Source: Marinilabiliaceae bacterium UBA5213 (GTDB taxonomy: Bacteria > Bacteroidota > Bacteroidia > Bacteroidales > Marinilabiliaceae). From it: 8,775 nucleotides of DNA. The position numbers and the translations under genes were made by a program. This document shows positions 1-7,455 of the stretch, in pieces; positions within the stretch are counted from its first letter, which is position 1, and every line of letters begins with the position of its first letter. A model generated the notes under the pieces. The model had not been told where the DNA came from and made no database searches. It saw nothing but the letters and a program-made list of their open reading frames with translations. Location: contig DHVH01000244.1 of the NCBI GenBank assembly GCA_002412555.1, positions 1-8,775 of the forward strand. Direction: 5' to 3'.

Positions 1-710
1 TCAAGAATTGTGTCCATGCATTTCCAAAAACCGGGATGGCAAAAAGCCGCCAACTGCCCTTGCTCAGCTAATTTTTCAAAACAATCACGTTCCAGAATGC
101 TGTTGTCATCTTTTAGAACATTAAATATTTCCGGCTCGAAAACCATAAAACCGCCATTAATCCAACCATCACCATTGGTTGGCTTCTCTAGAAAATTGGA
201 AACAAGCGGACCAATAAATGCCAATTCGCCAAAACGAGCAGGGGGATGCACTGCTGTAATCGTAGCAATTTTTTTTTGGGCAATATGGAACTCCAACAAG
301 GCGTTTATATCTATGTTACCAACGCCATCTCCATAAGTCACCATAAACCGTTCACCTTGCAGCAAATGTTCGAGGCGTTTAATTCGTCCACCCGTCATGG
401 TTGAAAGTCCCGTATCAATCAGATGCACTTTCCAATTTTCATTACCTTCAGTTTGTGGCTCTACTCTCCCAGTGCGAAAATTTATGGTCACCGAATCATT
501 CATCTGGTAATATTCCAAAAAATAACGCTTTATCACCTCTGCTTTATAACCTAAGGCAACAATAAATTCATTTAACCCAAAACTGGAATAATATTTCAGA
601 ATATGCCAGAGAATTGGTTTATCGCCAATCTCTACCATGGGCTTTGGTTTTACAACTGTTTCCTCAGAGAGTCTGGATCCAAACCCTCCGGCTAGAATAA
701 TAACTTTCAT
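1..710 (-). CDS. rfbF: Glucose-1-phosphate cytidylyltransferase, 3' end cut by window edge
   Basis: Predicted to make CDP-glucose from CTP and glucose-1-phosphate in the cytoplasm, the first step to CDP-linked deoxysugars such as those of O-antigens. The start is ATG at 710, with GGGAG (722-718) 7 nt upstream. The frame stays open to the left edge, giving 236 residues of a family usually near 257, so about 20 are missing. Seen in order: nucleotide-binding loop LAGGFGSRLSEE (residues 6-17), KPKPMVEIG (21-29), DTG (99-101) and MTGGR (105-109), metal-binding YGDG (126-129), EKP (175-177), INGGF (184-188), and GFWKCMDT (227-234) with the C-terminal Asp. The combination RLSEET + KPMVEIG + MTGGR + YGDGV separates RfbF from RmlA-type thymidylyltransferases. 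It lies 37 nt after the ligase-like gene and is probably co-transcribed. CDP-glucose 4,6-dehydratase would be expected just outside the left edge. Confidence 0.93.
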   Translation of the reverse strand, partial: MKVIILAGGFGSRLSEETVVKPKPMVEIGDKPILWHILKYYSSFGLNEFIVALGYKAEVIKRYFLEYYQMNDSVTINFRTGRVEPQTEGNENWKVHLIDTGLSTMTGGRIKRLEHLLQGERFMVTYGDGVGNIDINALLEFHIAQKKIATITAVHPPARFGELAFIGPLVSNFLEKPTNGDGWINGGFMVFEPEIFNVLKDDNSILERDCFEKLAEQGQLAAFCHPGFWKCMDTIL

Positions 711-747
711 TTTTCATCTCCCAAAAAAATATGTGAACAGCTTATGT

Positions 748-2607
748 TTAATTACCGATAACGGGTAATGTCATATCACGGTCTATAAATCTACGAAAAA
801 ACAATTCCAATGTAACCAGAACACTTAATGCTTTGGTATGGTTAAACTCGCCCTGCATATGTTGATCAAAAGTACTGCGTAACGTGTCTGGTTGAATTAT
901 CCCTCTCTCAAGGGATTGTTTCGAAAACAAGATACTTTCTAACCACATGTGGTTAATCGGTGTGCGCAGCAAATTATGCATATCCGTAAATGTGGAAGAA
1001 GGTGGTTTGATCTTGATTGGTTTTATTATTCCCAATCGAGCAAAAAGATTTTTTTCTTTTTTGAGAAGTTTCTGTTGAAATTTTTCTAACGTGGAAGGAT
1101 GATACAGTGGTCCGCCGGAGATCTTTGAAAGTTCGGGGGAAATTGCTTTGAGCGCATCAATTTCCAATTTGCGCTTCCAACGTAAGTGCAAAGGTGCATT
1201 TAACAACAAATTCACCAGGGATGCATCATAAAATGGTTCAGTAAACTCCATTTTGTGCGTAATCATGGGCAAACCAGAAACCACGCCTACGGCATACAAA
1301 TTAAGCATGTAAGAATCTATCAGATTATCCAGACTATCAGTTTGAATGCGGTTCAAATCATAGAGAAAATTATCCTTTACCGAATTTCCTACTTGTTTTA
1401 ACCAATCTTGCGTAAACCAACCATTCCAATCTGGTTCAGCAATATATGAATTGCGGTTCTTGAATAATGCAAGACCTATATCCATTCCAGAATTTAAATC
1501 ATGGTGTTCAGATCTGGCTGCATATAATATTTGATCCAACCCGTTCCCTAAAACAACTGTGGAAAACCGATCCGCAATTTCAGTCAGGACGATTCCATGG
1601 CATGTAAAGGCATTGAATAAGCCGTCTACTCTCCAAACCATACTTTCAGCATTTTCTATCAAATAATTTTCTTTTAAGATTAAAGTGTAATTTTTTAAAC
1701 CAGCCTGTTTGGCAATACTCCTCGCCCGCATAACATCCCGTGACCCTTTTTGCCCATAGGTTACTGTTACCGGCTTTTTCCCATTTCTCAAGGCTAAAGC
1801 TGTGAGAAAACGAGAATCAAGCCCGCCGCTCAAAGCTATAATTGTGTCGATGGCTTCTAACCGGCATTCAACAGCGGATCGGCTCAACTCAACAAACTCA
1901 TCCAGATAATCTGCGTCTGTACGGTTTTGGGTCGGCTGATGATACACCATGGGTGAAGATTCGGTTATACTAATATTCCCATCCTTAAAGGTTAGAACAC
2001 TGCCAAATGGAACTCTGCGTATCCACCGGAAGAATGTCCGATCATGGCCAATCTGATCCATCGCCAGATACTCCATAACTGCAGGTTCATCCAGGGTTAA
2101 AGGAACCGTTTGTAACGCGATTAATGTTTTTATTTCACTGGCAAATACAAATTCATCTTCAAAATAATAATAAAATAGTGGTCTTAATCCAAATCGATCC
2201 GGAACCAATATTAATGTACGCTCACCTGGATTCCAAACAACGCTTGAGATTCCTCCATTCACAGAAGCCAATGCCCCTACCCCTTCCCGTAAATATTTTT
2301 CCAAAACACTTTGAACGCGATTAACCTTATTGTCACCTGTATAGTCTGTAGATGAGGTAGTCATGAAATCATTGCCATTACAGACCTGCCCATGAATCAT
2401 CAATCGAATACCATCCGGGCTGCATACCGGCTGCTGATCCCTAATAAACGAATGAGAAGCTTCTCTTCCAAAACCAACACCACCTGCCTGATCAATCCAA
2501 AAATCCGAATAATACTGGCCATGGGCCTGCATACTACTCGCCAAAATAGCCATTTGCGTTTCCAGACACTCTCTTTTTTGACTGACCATTCCAAATAGCC
2601 CAGGCAT
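748..2607 (-). CDS. Asparagine-synthetase-like ATP-dependent amide ligase with a lost glutaminase site
   Basis: A 619-aa protein with the two-domain layout of AsnB: N-terminal Ntn-type glutaminase fold (about 1-200) and C-terminal ATP-pyrophosphatase synthetase fold (about 225-610). Visible marks are DRFGLRPLFYY (137-147), VFASEIKTL (154-162), the PP-loop ALSGGLDSRF (258-267) and EPFYDASLV (457-465). Key residues are changed. The N-terminus is MPGLFG, where active enzymes have MCGI(F/A)G, so the nucleophile Cys2 is Pro. The glutamine-binding NGE is HGQ (72-74). The synthetase loop, GEGSDE in E. coli AsnB, is GNGLDQ (354-359), so the catalytic Glu is Asn. Known relatives without Cys2 include beta-lactam synthetase and lasso-peptide cyclase, which adenylate a carboxylate and form an amide without free ammonia from glutamine. 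A similar role is inferred here; the substrate is unknown. ATG at 2607 has AAAGGG about 10 nt upstream and follows the third GNAT gene after 34 nt. AsnB itself is unlikely. Confidence 0.85.
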   Translation of the reverse strand: MPGLFGMVSQKRECLETQMAILASSMQAHGQYYSDFWIDQAGGVGFGREASHSFIRDQQPVCSPDGIRLMIHGQVCNGNDFMTTSSTDYTGDNKVNRVQSVLEKYLREGVGALASVNGGISSVVWNPGERTLILVPDRFGLRPLFYYYFEDEFVFASEIKTLIALQTVPLTLDEPAVMEYLAMDQIGHDRTFFRWIRRVPFGSVLTFKDGNISITESSPMVYHQPTQNRTDADYLDEFVELSRSAVECRLEAIDTIIALSGGLDSRFLTALALRNGKKPVTVTYGQKGSRDVMRARSIAKQAGLKNYTLILKENYLIENAESMVWRVDGLFNAFTCHGIVLTEIADRFSTVVLGNGLDQILYAARSEHHDLNSGMDIGLALFKNRNSYIAEPDWNGWFTQDWLKQVGNSVKDNFLYDLNRIQTDSLDNLIDSYMLNLYAVGVVSGLPMITHKMEFTEPFYDASLVNLLLNAPLHLRWKRKLEIDALKAISPELSKISGGPLYHPSTLEKFQQKLLKKEKNLFARLGIIKPIKIKPPSSTFTDMHNLLRTPINHMWLESILFSKQSLERGIIQPDTLRSTFDQHMQGEFNHTKALSVLVTLELFFRRFIDRDMTLPVIGN

Positions 2608-2641
2608 ACTGAATAAACCCTTTCTGAATAAAGTTATTGGA

Positions 2642-3787
2642 TTAATAAATCTTCCCTAAATTTTCTCCACCCCATTCGGCGAAATCCACTAAAAATGGAT
2701 TTGCGAAAAACCATTCCAAAGCAGACTGAGACTGATTCGGGATCCAAAACAACCATTCGGCTGTTTGCCATGGGCTTTCCACTGCGTGAAAACCCCATTG
2801 GTTTTTATGTAAATACAATCCATTCGTTTGTAATGGAGCGACTTCTCCTATATCGATCCTGGAAAAGTGATGCTTGACCGCGTATTCCAGTGTAAGTATA
2901 TAAATAGAAGAGAGCGCGCCATTCTTTCGTAACTCTTTATCACCTTCTAACAATCCATTGATAATTCCATATAAGACCCGGTTACGGGGTAAAACAATCG
3001 TTCCAGCTACTCTTCCCCTATCCGGCAAACAGGAAAACAAAATACTGCCCGTTTCAGACATCTTCTGATAATATTCCAGTGAACCCGTATTAGCATAATC
3101 ACCATGCTGGTTTTGAATCAAAGGTAAAAACATTCGATTATAAAAATAGGCAAAATCTTCTTCTTTTCGGCTGACCTCCAGAAAATAACCTTTCTTGGTT
3201 ACCATTTGATAGTTGTGGTGTTGACGCGCTTTTAATTGTGAATGGATCAGCCCAACATCACAACCTGGCCCAATATCCATCACCATCCGCACTCGTCTGG
3301 GTGAAAAGACCCAATCCCCCTGATCGGGCTTCCAGCGATTCCCAGTACTTTGTTCAAGAATAATGACATCGGCCTGACCACTTAATTCAATAGCAACCTT
3401 CGGTCCATTCCAATAAAAACAACGCCCCATGGGCACCACAGTTTTTTCATTACTGCCATACAAAGAAAACACTAAATAGCGTAATGAACCTTTATCACCA
3501 ATAAAAATAGTCGAAAATGGTTTTTCATTTTCTCTGGATTTTCCGGTAACATGAAAAATCTCTGACTCCATATTCACCAACCACAGTGAATGTCCGCAGC
3601 GAAAGCTGGTAAATATTTTTAGACCAAATTTATTGAAAGGAGTATTACTGGCTTCCCAAAATTTACCCACCCAATCATCTGTAAACGTTGTTAATCGTTT
3701 ATCTAACCAGCGCCGTATAGGATTCATGGCGCGATAGCTTCTTAATAAAAATGGAGGTGTTTGAACTTTAGGTATAATTGCTGTCAT
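2642..3787 (-). CDS. FemAB-like GNAT acyl/aminoacyltransferase, paralogue 3
   Basis: A 381-aa cytoplasmic protein with no signal peptide or membrane segment, third of three tandem homologues. The layout resembles the double-GNAT FemAB / Acetyltransf_6 group: an N-terminal domain (GDKGSLRYL at 97-105, ADVIILE at 139-145, GDWV at 157-160), the linking helix LKARQHHNYQMV (185-196) followed by FYNRMFLPLIQNQHG (215-229), then a catalytic-type GNAT core with RVAGTIVLPRNRVLYG (259-274), KNGALSSIYI (288-297), IDIGEV (311-316) and HKNQWGF (327-333). The group transfers acyl or aminoacyl units to amines; donor and acceptor are not readable here. ATG at 3787 is supported because PPF falls at residues 11-13, as in paralogue 2, but it lacks a clear Shine-Dalgarno sequence. 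An in-frame upstream ATG at 3823 has one but is followed at once by stops. The HK(R/K)QWGF motif has Asn for the basic residue. It lies 85 nt after paralogue 2. Confidence 0.82.
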   Translation of the reverse strand: MTAIIPKVQTPPFLLRSYRAMNPIRRWLDKRLTTFTDDWVGKFWEASNTPFNKFGLKIFTSFRCGHSLWLVNMESEIFHVTGKSRENEKPFSTIFIGDKGSLRYLVFSLYGSNEKTVVPMGRCFYWNGPKVAIELSGQADVIILEQSTGNRWKPDQGDWVFSPRRVRMVMDIGPGCDVGLIHSQLKARQHHNYQMVTKKGYFLEVSRKEEDFAYFYNRMFLPLIQNQHGDYANTGSLEYYQKMSETGSILFSCLPDRGRVAGTIVLPRNRVLYGIINGLLEGDKELRKNGALSSIYILTLEYAVKHHFSRIDIGEVAPLQTNGLYLHKNQWGFHAVESPWQTAEWLFWIPNQSQSALEWFFANPFLVDFAEWGGENLGKIY

Positions 3788-3814
3788 ACTATTTGTATTT
3801 AGATGAAATTATTT

Positions 3815-3823
3815 CTAATTCAT
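3815..3823 (-). other. Two-codon in-frame mini-ORF (ATG AAT TAG) before GNAT paralogue 3
   Basis: AGG (3831-3829) stands 5 nt before an ATG at 3823 that is followed by one codon and TAG, then a second in-frame stop. It is exactly 12 codons upstream of, and in frame with, the true ATG at 3787, which lacks an obvious Shine-Dalgarno. The stretch resembles the ribosome-binding and start region of paralogue 2 (AGGAAAAAAGTATGAACTAC). It may be a decayed former start or a minimal leader allowing re-initiation. Confidence 0.4.
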
Positions 3824-3872
3824 TTTTTCCTAACCATATAAGCAGCTATCCGTCTTAAAACCAATGAAAATC

Positions 3873-5045
3873 TTATGCCTCATCCAAAGTAGGTTCATAA
3901 ATCATTTTCATGTGACTTCCACCCCACTTTGCAAATTCAATTAGAAATGGATTTGCTGAGAGCCAATCCAAAGCCGGTTCAGAAACCTTCGGCATCCAAA
4001 ATAACCATTCATTAACATGCCAGGGGCTTTCAATTGGAAAAAAGCCCCATTGTTTTTTATGCTTAAAAACACCATCGTTTTGCATGGATAATGTTTCGCC
4101 AACATCTATTCTTCGAAAATGTTGTTTTACTGCATATTCCACAGCAAAAATGTAGGTTGAAGCTAAAGCACCCTGATTCATCAAGGATTTTTCCCCACCC
4201 AAAAGACCATTGATTAATGCGTACAACACATCTCCCTGGGGATACATTAAATTACCTGCAACTTTTTTTCCATCCGGTAAACAGGTAAACAAAATACCGC
4301 CGCCTTTTCTCTTAACTATATCCGCATAAAATACCTTAGAGCCGTAACTAGCAACATGACCATACCGGTTTTGTAGTAATGGCACAAACATCCGCGTATA
4401 AAAATAATCAAAATCCTCCGGGTCGTTACTGTAATACGGGTAAAATCGCATCCGGCGTACTTTTTGATAGTTATAAAACATGTTGGCTTTCAATTTCGAA
4501 TCAATGGCATCAACATCTACATCCGCTTCAAAATCCATCACCAAGCGCACACGGTAGGGAGTCCGCACCCAATCTCCTGTTTTTGGAACCCAGTGTGCAT
4601 TTCTATTTCGTTCAATTACTATCAGGTCGGATTTTTCTAAATATTGGTCGGCAACTTTTTCTATTTTTGAGAATAAACACCGGCCCAAGGCTTCTTCCGT
4701 TGTTTCACCTTCTCCAAAAAATGTATAGATCAATAATCTCAGGTTACCTTTGTCACCGAAATACATCAAAGTAAAAGGCTTTCCCGATTGAACCTCATTT
4801 CCATGAATTAAGAAGACTTCAGTCTCCAGGTTTGCGAGCAGTAAATGATATTGCTGGCGAAAACCTGTCGTCATTGGAACAGCAAAGCGATTCATGAGTT
4901 TTTCCGAAGGCCTACTCGCCTTGGCAAGCCAGTTATCGGTAAGGGTTGTTAAACTTTTATCCAACCAATACCGAGCAGGCTTTAGAACACGATATCCACG
5001 TAAAAAAAACGGAGGTTTCTGATTCTTTTCAATAACGTAGTTCAT
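3873..5045 (-). CDS. FemAB-like GNAT acyl/aminoacyltransferase, paralogue 2
   Basis: A 390-aa soluble protein, homologous along its whole length to the genes on both sides. Seen: PPFFLRGYR (11-19), GDKGNLRLL (97-105), LGRC (120-123), SDLIVIE (139-145), GDWVRTP (157-163), the inter-domain helix LKANMFYNYQKV (185-196), FYTRMFVPLLQNRYG (215-229), then the GNAT core with KVAGNLMYP (261-269), QGALASTYIF (291-300), IDVGE (313-317) and HKKQWGF (329-335). The tail repeats the family pattern ESPW…EWLFWMP…ANPFL…KWGG. ATG at 5045 overlaps the upstream stop as ATGA (5045-5042), with AGGA just upstream, so translation is probably coupled to paralogue 1. It is the most divergent of the three: LVLPRN of the other two is LMYPQG here, so donor or acceptor choice may differ. 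Transfer of an acyl or aminoacyl group is inferred from fold resemblance only. Confidence 0.82.
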   Translation of the reverse strand: MNYVIEKNQKPPFFLRGYRVLKPARYWLDKSLTTLTDNWLAKASRPSEKLMNRFAVPMTTGFRQQYHLLLANLETEVFLIHGNEVQSGKPFTLMYFGDKGNLRLLIYTFFGEGETTEEALGRCLFSKIEKVADQYLEKSDLIVIERNRNAHWVPKTGDWVRTPYRVRLVMDFEADVDVDAIDSKLKANMFYNYQKVRRMRFYPYYSNDPEDFDYFYTRMFVPLLQNRYGHVASYGSKVFYADIVKRKGGGILFTCLPDGKKVAGNLMYPQGDVLYALINGLLGGEKSLMNQGALASTYIFAVEYAVKQHFRRIDVGETLSMQNDGVFKHKKQWGFFPIESPWHVNEWLFWMPKVSEPALDWLSANPFLIEFAKWGGSHMKMIYEPTLDEA

Positions 5046-6229
5046 ACTTTTTTCCTGTTTTCAAAAAAAGGTTGAATATTTGACCCTGCCCATTGGGCAA
5101 ATTCCGGCAAAAATGGATTTTCTGATAACCAATGTAAGGCGGTTTGTGATGCATTCGGTACCCAAAACAACCAATCCGTTGTATGCCACGGGCTGAGTTC
5201 GGGAGAAAACCCCCATTGCCGTTTATGGTTAAACAATCCATTGGTACTGATTGGCATGACTTCACCGATATCCACCTTTAAAAAGCGGTGTTCAATAGCG
5301 TACTCGATAAAAAATATATACATTGAAGAAAGCGCACCGTTACGCCTTAATTCTTCATCCCCATCTAATACACCGTTAATCACCCCATATAAAACCGAAT
5401 TTCGTGGAAGAACAAGGCTTCCCGCTACTCTTTCTCCCCCTGGCAAACACGAAAAAAGGATTAGTCCTTTTTTTGCCATTCTTGCGTAATAATCCCAACT
5501 GCCATGTGTAGAGATATCTCCATATCTCTTTTCAATGGAAGGCAAATACATCCTTTCATAAAAGAACTTTGCGTCTTCCATTTGATTGCTGACTTCCAAC
5601 GAGTATTGCATTTTACGCACCATCTGATAATTATGGCGCTGCAAAGCTTTCAGCTTTTTATTCATTTCATTGGGTTGTATTCCTGCTTCAAAGCGATGAA
5701 CCATTCTTATCCAGCGCGGTGTTCGAACCCAATCTCCTGAATTTGGCACCCATTTTTCATAAGTGCTCCGTTCCAAAATAATCAGATCGGCGGAGGTTTT
5801 CATTTGATTCGCAATCGATCCCATCTTCCAGGCTAAACAACGTCCCAAAGGCTTACTTTCAGCTGAATTACGAGTATAAAGTGATTGGATTAAGAATTTT
5901 AAGGTTGCTTTATCACCAACATACAATGTTTTTAAAGGTTGGTTATTCCTCACAGTAAGGCCGGTCAATAGAAACACTTCTGCTTCCAAATCTGAGAGCA
6001 TTCTCCTATAGAAACTACGAAACTCGCTACATATCGGTATAGTTATCATTCTGAGTTTTTCGTTACGTGTTTCATAAGCTCTTCCGATCCAATCATCAGT
6101 GAGCCTGGTCAAATATTGAGTTATTCGATTACGTATTGGACTAAGCGCTCGATACCCTCTCAAAAACAATGAGGGTCGCTCACCCTTCGAGATCAGATTC
6201 ATAATTCTTGTGTTGTTTAACTCAACCAC
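5042..6229 (-). CDS. FemAB-like GNAT acyl/aminoacyltransferase, paralogue 1
   Basis: First of three tandem paralogues. Two starts are possible. GTG at 6229 (395 aa) has AAGG at 6241-6238, 8 nt upstream, and overlaps the methyltransferase stop by 13 nt. ATG at 6202 (386 aa) leaves a 14-nt gap and aligns better with the N-termini of the other two (MN…LFLRGYR). I give the outer coordinate but consider 6202 at least as likely. Numbered from 6202: TDDW (35-38), GDKATLKFL (96-104), ADLIILE (138-144), GDWVRTP (156-162), LKALQRHNYQMV (184-195), FYERMYLPSIEKRYG (214-228), then the GNAT core RVAGSLVLPRN (258-268), RNGALSSMYIF (287-297), VDIGEV (310-315) and HKRQWGF (326-332). This two-domain plan, with a basic helix before the second domain and an (F/H)KRxWG-type motif, is that of FemAB-like peptidyl/acyl transferases. 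The protein looks soluble, and the substrate is unknown. The stop at 5042 is shared with the next start (ATGA). Confidence 0.82.
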   Translation of the reverse strand: MVELNNTRIMNLISKGERPSLFLRGYRALSPIRNRITQYLTRLTDDWIGRAYETRNEKLRMITIPICSEFRSFYRRMLSDLEAEVFLLTGLTVRNNQPLKTLYVGDKATLKFLIQSLYTRNSAESKPLGRCLAWKMGSIANQMKTSADLIILERSTYEKWVPNSGDWVRTPRWIRMVHRFEAGIQPNEMNKKLKALQRHNYQMVRKMQYSLEVSNQMEDAKFFYERMYLPSIEKRYGDISTHGSWDYYARMAKKGLILFSCLPGGERVAGSLVLPRNSVLYGVINGVLDGDEELRRNGALSSMYIFFIEYAIEHRFLKVDIGEVMPISTNGLFNHKRQWGFSPELSPWHTTDWLFWVPNASQTALHWLSENPFLPEFAQWAGSNIQPFFENRKKV

Positions 6230-7389
6230 AATTCAGACCTTATATCAAATCGCTTTAAATAATCCCTAATTTCATTGATGTAAACCGGATTCATCACAAT
6301 CACATGCTTTGGGCGGGTTGCTAGCAATGCTTCCGGAGGTATAATTTCTTGTCCTGTTCCAGGAATAAACATGCCTTGCTTACGTGGATTAATATCAACA
6401 ACTTGTTTGATTTCTTTTGCACACAATATATTCAAAAAACTAACGCCCTTTGCGCCGGCGCCCCAAATAACAACCTGTTCTTTTTTTTCATTTACCCGTT
6501 CCAAGGTTGTTTGCCATTCTTCAATTTTTTGGTGTGCCTTTTGTGTAAAGTGCACCTTCTTTGAAAAATCCCGATTTCCATCCCTGAAATCTAAATTTTT
6601 CTGTTGGGCCAACCTGAATTCAACCGAAAGATATTGTCCGGAAAATGATTCGTATAAATCGAGGATTTCGAATCCCCATTTTTCAATTAAGTAACGCAGT
6701 GATTGAGTCGTAAAATATTGGCAATGTTCATAAATCAAATCCCACAATGCGATTGAACGGCATGTATAGTCAAAATTGGGAACCTCAAAGTAGAAAACCG
6801 TTTGGGGAAAACGCAACGCATTCTGGCACATCACGTTTAATAATTTCCCTGGGTCAACCAGATGTTCTAAAGTATGCCGAGAACACACCAGATTAAATCC
6901 CTGATCAATATCTGCCGTGCTGTAATATCCCCGAACAAATTTCAATCGCTCTCCAATGGGGTCGTGTTGGAAATCCGGTTGATATGAGGGATCATAACCC
7001 ACGCCTTCATTTTGCCCTGTTTCACAAATCAACTTAAGAAAATCTCCTTGCCCGCTGCCAATCTCAAGTATTCGCTTTTCTCGTAAGTCATATTTTTTTA
7101 TTAAGGAATTGGATAGTAAGTCAGCATAAGATTTGAAAGCCGCTGAGAAAAACAGAGAATTGTCATATGGTTGCTCATAATCTAACCTGCCCGGTTCAAA
7201 TGCCTGATTAAAAACGTGCCCGCAAGAATAACAGAAACAAAGCTTCATTTCCCCCAGTGGTGCTGATATGGCTTGCTGCCTAAAAGGCCATAAATTTCCA
7301 ATATGGACCGGCATGTTGTCCAGGTAAAAAAAATCTTTAAATTCAATTGATGAACAAACCGGGCACTTACTAATCGGAGTTATGTGCAT
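6217..7389 (-). CDS. SAM-dependent methyltransferase, NDP-hexose C-methyltransferase type
   Basis: A 390-aa protein with the three-part plan of TylCIII/TcaB9-type sugar C-methyltransferases. Seen: an N-terminal zinc site C9-x2-C12 and C53-x2-C56 followed by GHVF; a Rossmann SAM-binding domain with ILEIGSGQGDFL (107-118); HTLEHLVDPGKLL (172-184); the active-site-region motif YEHCQYFT (220-227); and a C-terminal domain opening with VVIWGAGAKGVSFLNIL (306-322) and then VDINPRKQG (331-339). Known members methylate C3 of NDP-4-keto-6-deoxysugars. With rfbF in the same operon, a CDP-linked branched sugar is the natural inference, but O- or N-methylation is not excluded. ATG at 7389 is chosen because the frame's other start, TTG at 7434, lies inside a hairpin arm and has no ribosome binding site; 7389 has only a weak GGA, 7 nt upstream. 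It heads the run of modification genes; its stop is 14 nt from, or overlaps, the next start. Confidence 0.86.
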   Translation of the reverse strand: MHITPISKCPVCSSIEFKDFFYLDNMPVHIGNLWPFRQQAISAPLGEMKLCFCYSCGHVFNQAFEPGRLDYEQPYDNSLFFSAAFKSYADLLSNSLIKKYDLREKRILEIGSGQGDFLKLICETGQNEGVGYDPSYQPDFQHDPIGERLKFVRGYYSTADIDQGFNLVCSRHTLEHLVDPGKLLNVMCQNALRFPQTVFYFEVPNFDYTCRSIALWDLIYEHCQYFTTQSLRYLIEKWGFEILDLYESFSGQYLSVEFRLAQQKNLDFRDGNRDFSKKVHFTQKAHQKIEEWQTTLERVNEKKEQVVIWGAGAKGVSFLNILCAKEIKQVVDINPRKQGMFIPGTGQEIIPPEALLATRPKHVIVMNPVYINEIRDYLKRFDIRSELWLS

Positions 7390-7404
7390 GTCAAGATCCG
7401 CAGT

Positions 7405-7434
7405 TTTATAATTATTGTAACCTGTGGGCTGCAA
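7405..7434 (-). promoter_or_regulatory. Weak candidate promoter for the modification operon
   Basis: TTGCAG (7434-7429), an 18-bp spacer and TATAAA (7410-7405) lie before the methyltransferase ATG at 7389. The -35 match is poor and partly inside the hairpin arm; the -10 is good. Transcription from here would leave a leader of only about ten bases. In AT-rich DNA such matches are common, so this is a candidate only. Confidence 0.2.
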
Positions 7435-7455
7435 GCTGTTGTTAACTTGCAGCCC
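7426..7455 (-). terminator. Perfect 10-bp hairpin after the surface-protein gene, probable terminator
   Basis: GGGCTGCAAG (7426-7435) and CTTGCAGCCC (7446-7455) are exact reverse complements around a 10-nt loop; seven of ten pairs are G-C. It begins 21 nt past the repeat-protein stop and ends 36 nt before the methyltransferase ATG. Neither side has a U-tract, so it is not a textbook intrinsic terminator. It may act as a terminator of another type, as a 3'-end stabiliser, or as a leader hairpin of the next operon. Confidence 0.5.

Noticed and set aside
10..336. Plus-strand 108-aa open frame
   Set aside because: It lies antisense to rfbF, whose minus-strand frame shows all the family motifs; no ribosome site or recognisable domain.
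2609..2632. Direct repeat CTGAATAAA (2609-2617 and 2624-2632) on either side of the ligase gene's ribosome site
   Set aside because: Only 9 bp and AT-rich in a 34-nt gap; could be chance, and no factor is known to bind it.
3835..3866. Possible internal promoter (TTGGTT, 18 bp, TATATG) before GNAT paralogue 3
   Set aside because: Three and four matches of six to the consensus boxes are not above expectation in AT-rich intergenic DNA.
5029..5265. Minus-strand 78-aa open frame across the junction of GNAT paralogues 1 and 2
   Set aside because: Out of frame with both flanking genes, which are intact and joined by an ATGA overlap; no independent support.
7390..7434. TTG start at 7434 adding 15 residues to the methyltransferase
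   Set aside because: It lies inside a perfect hairpin arm with no ribosome site, and the added residues precede the zinc motif without any family pattern; ATG at 7389 is preferred.
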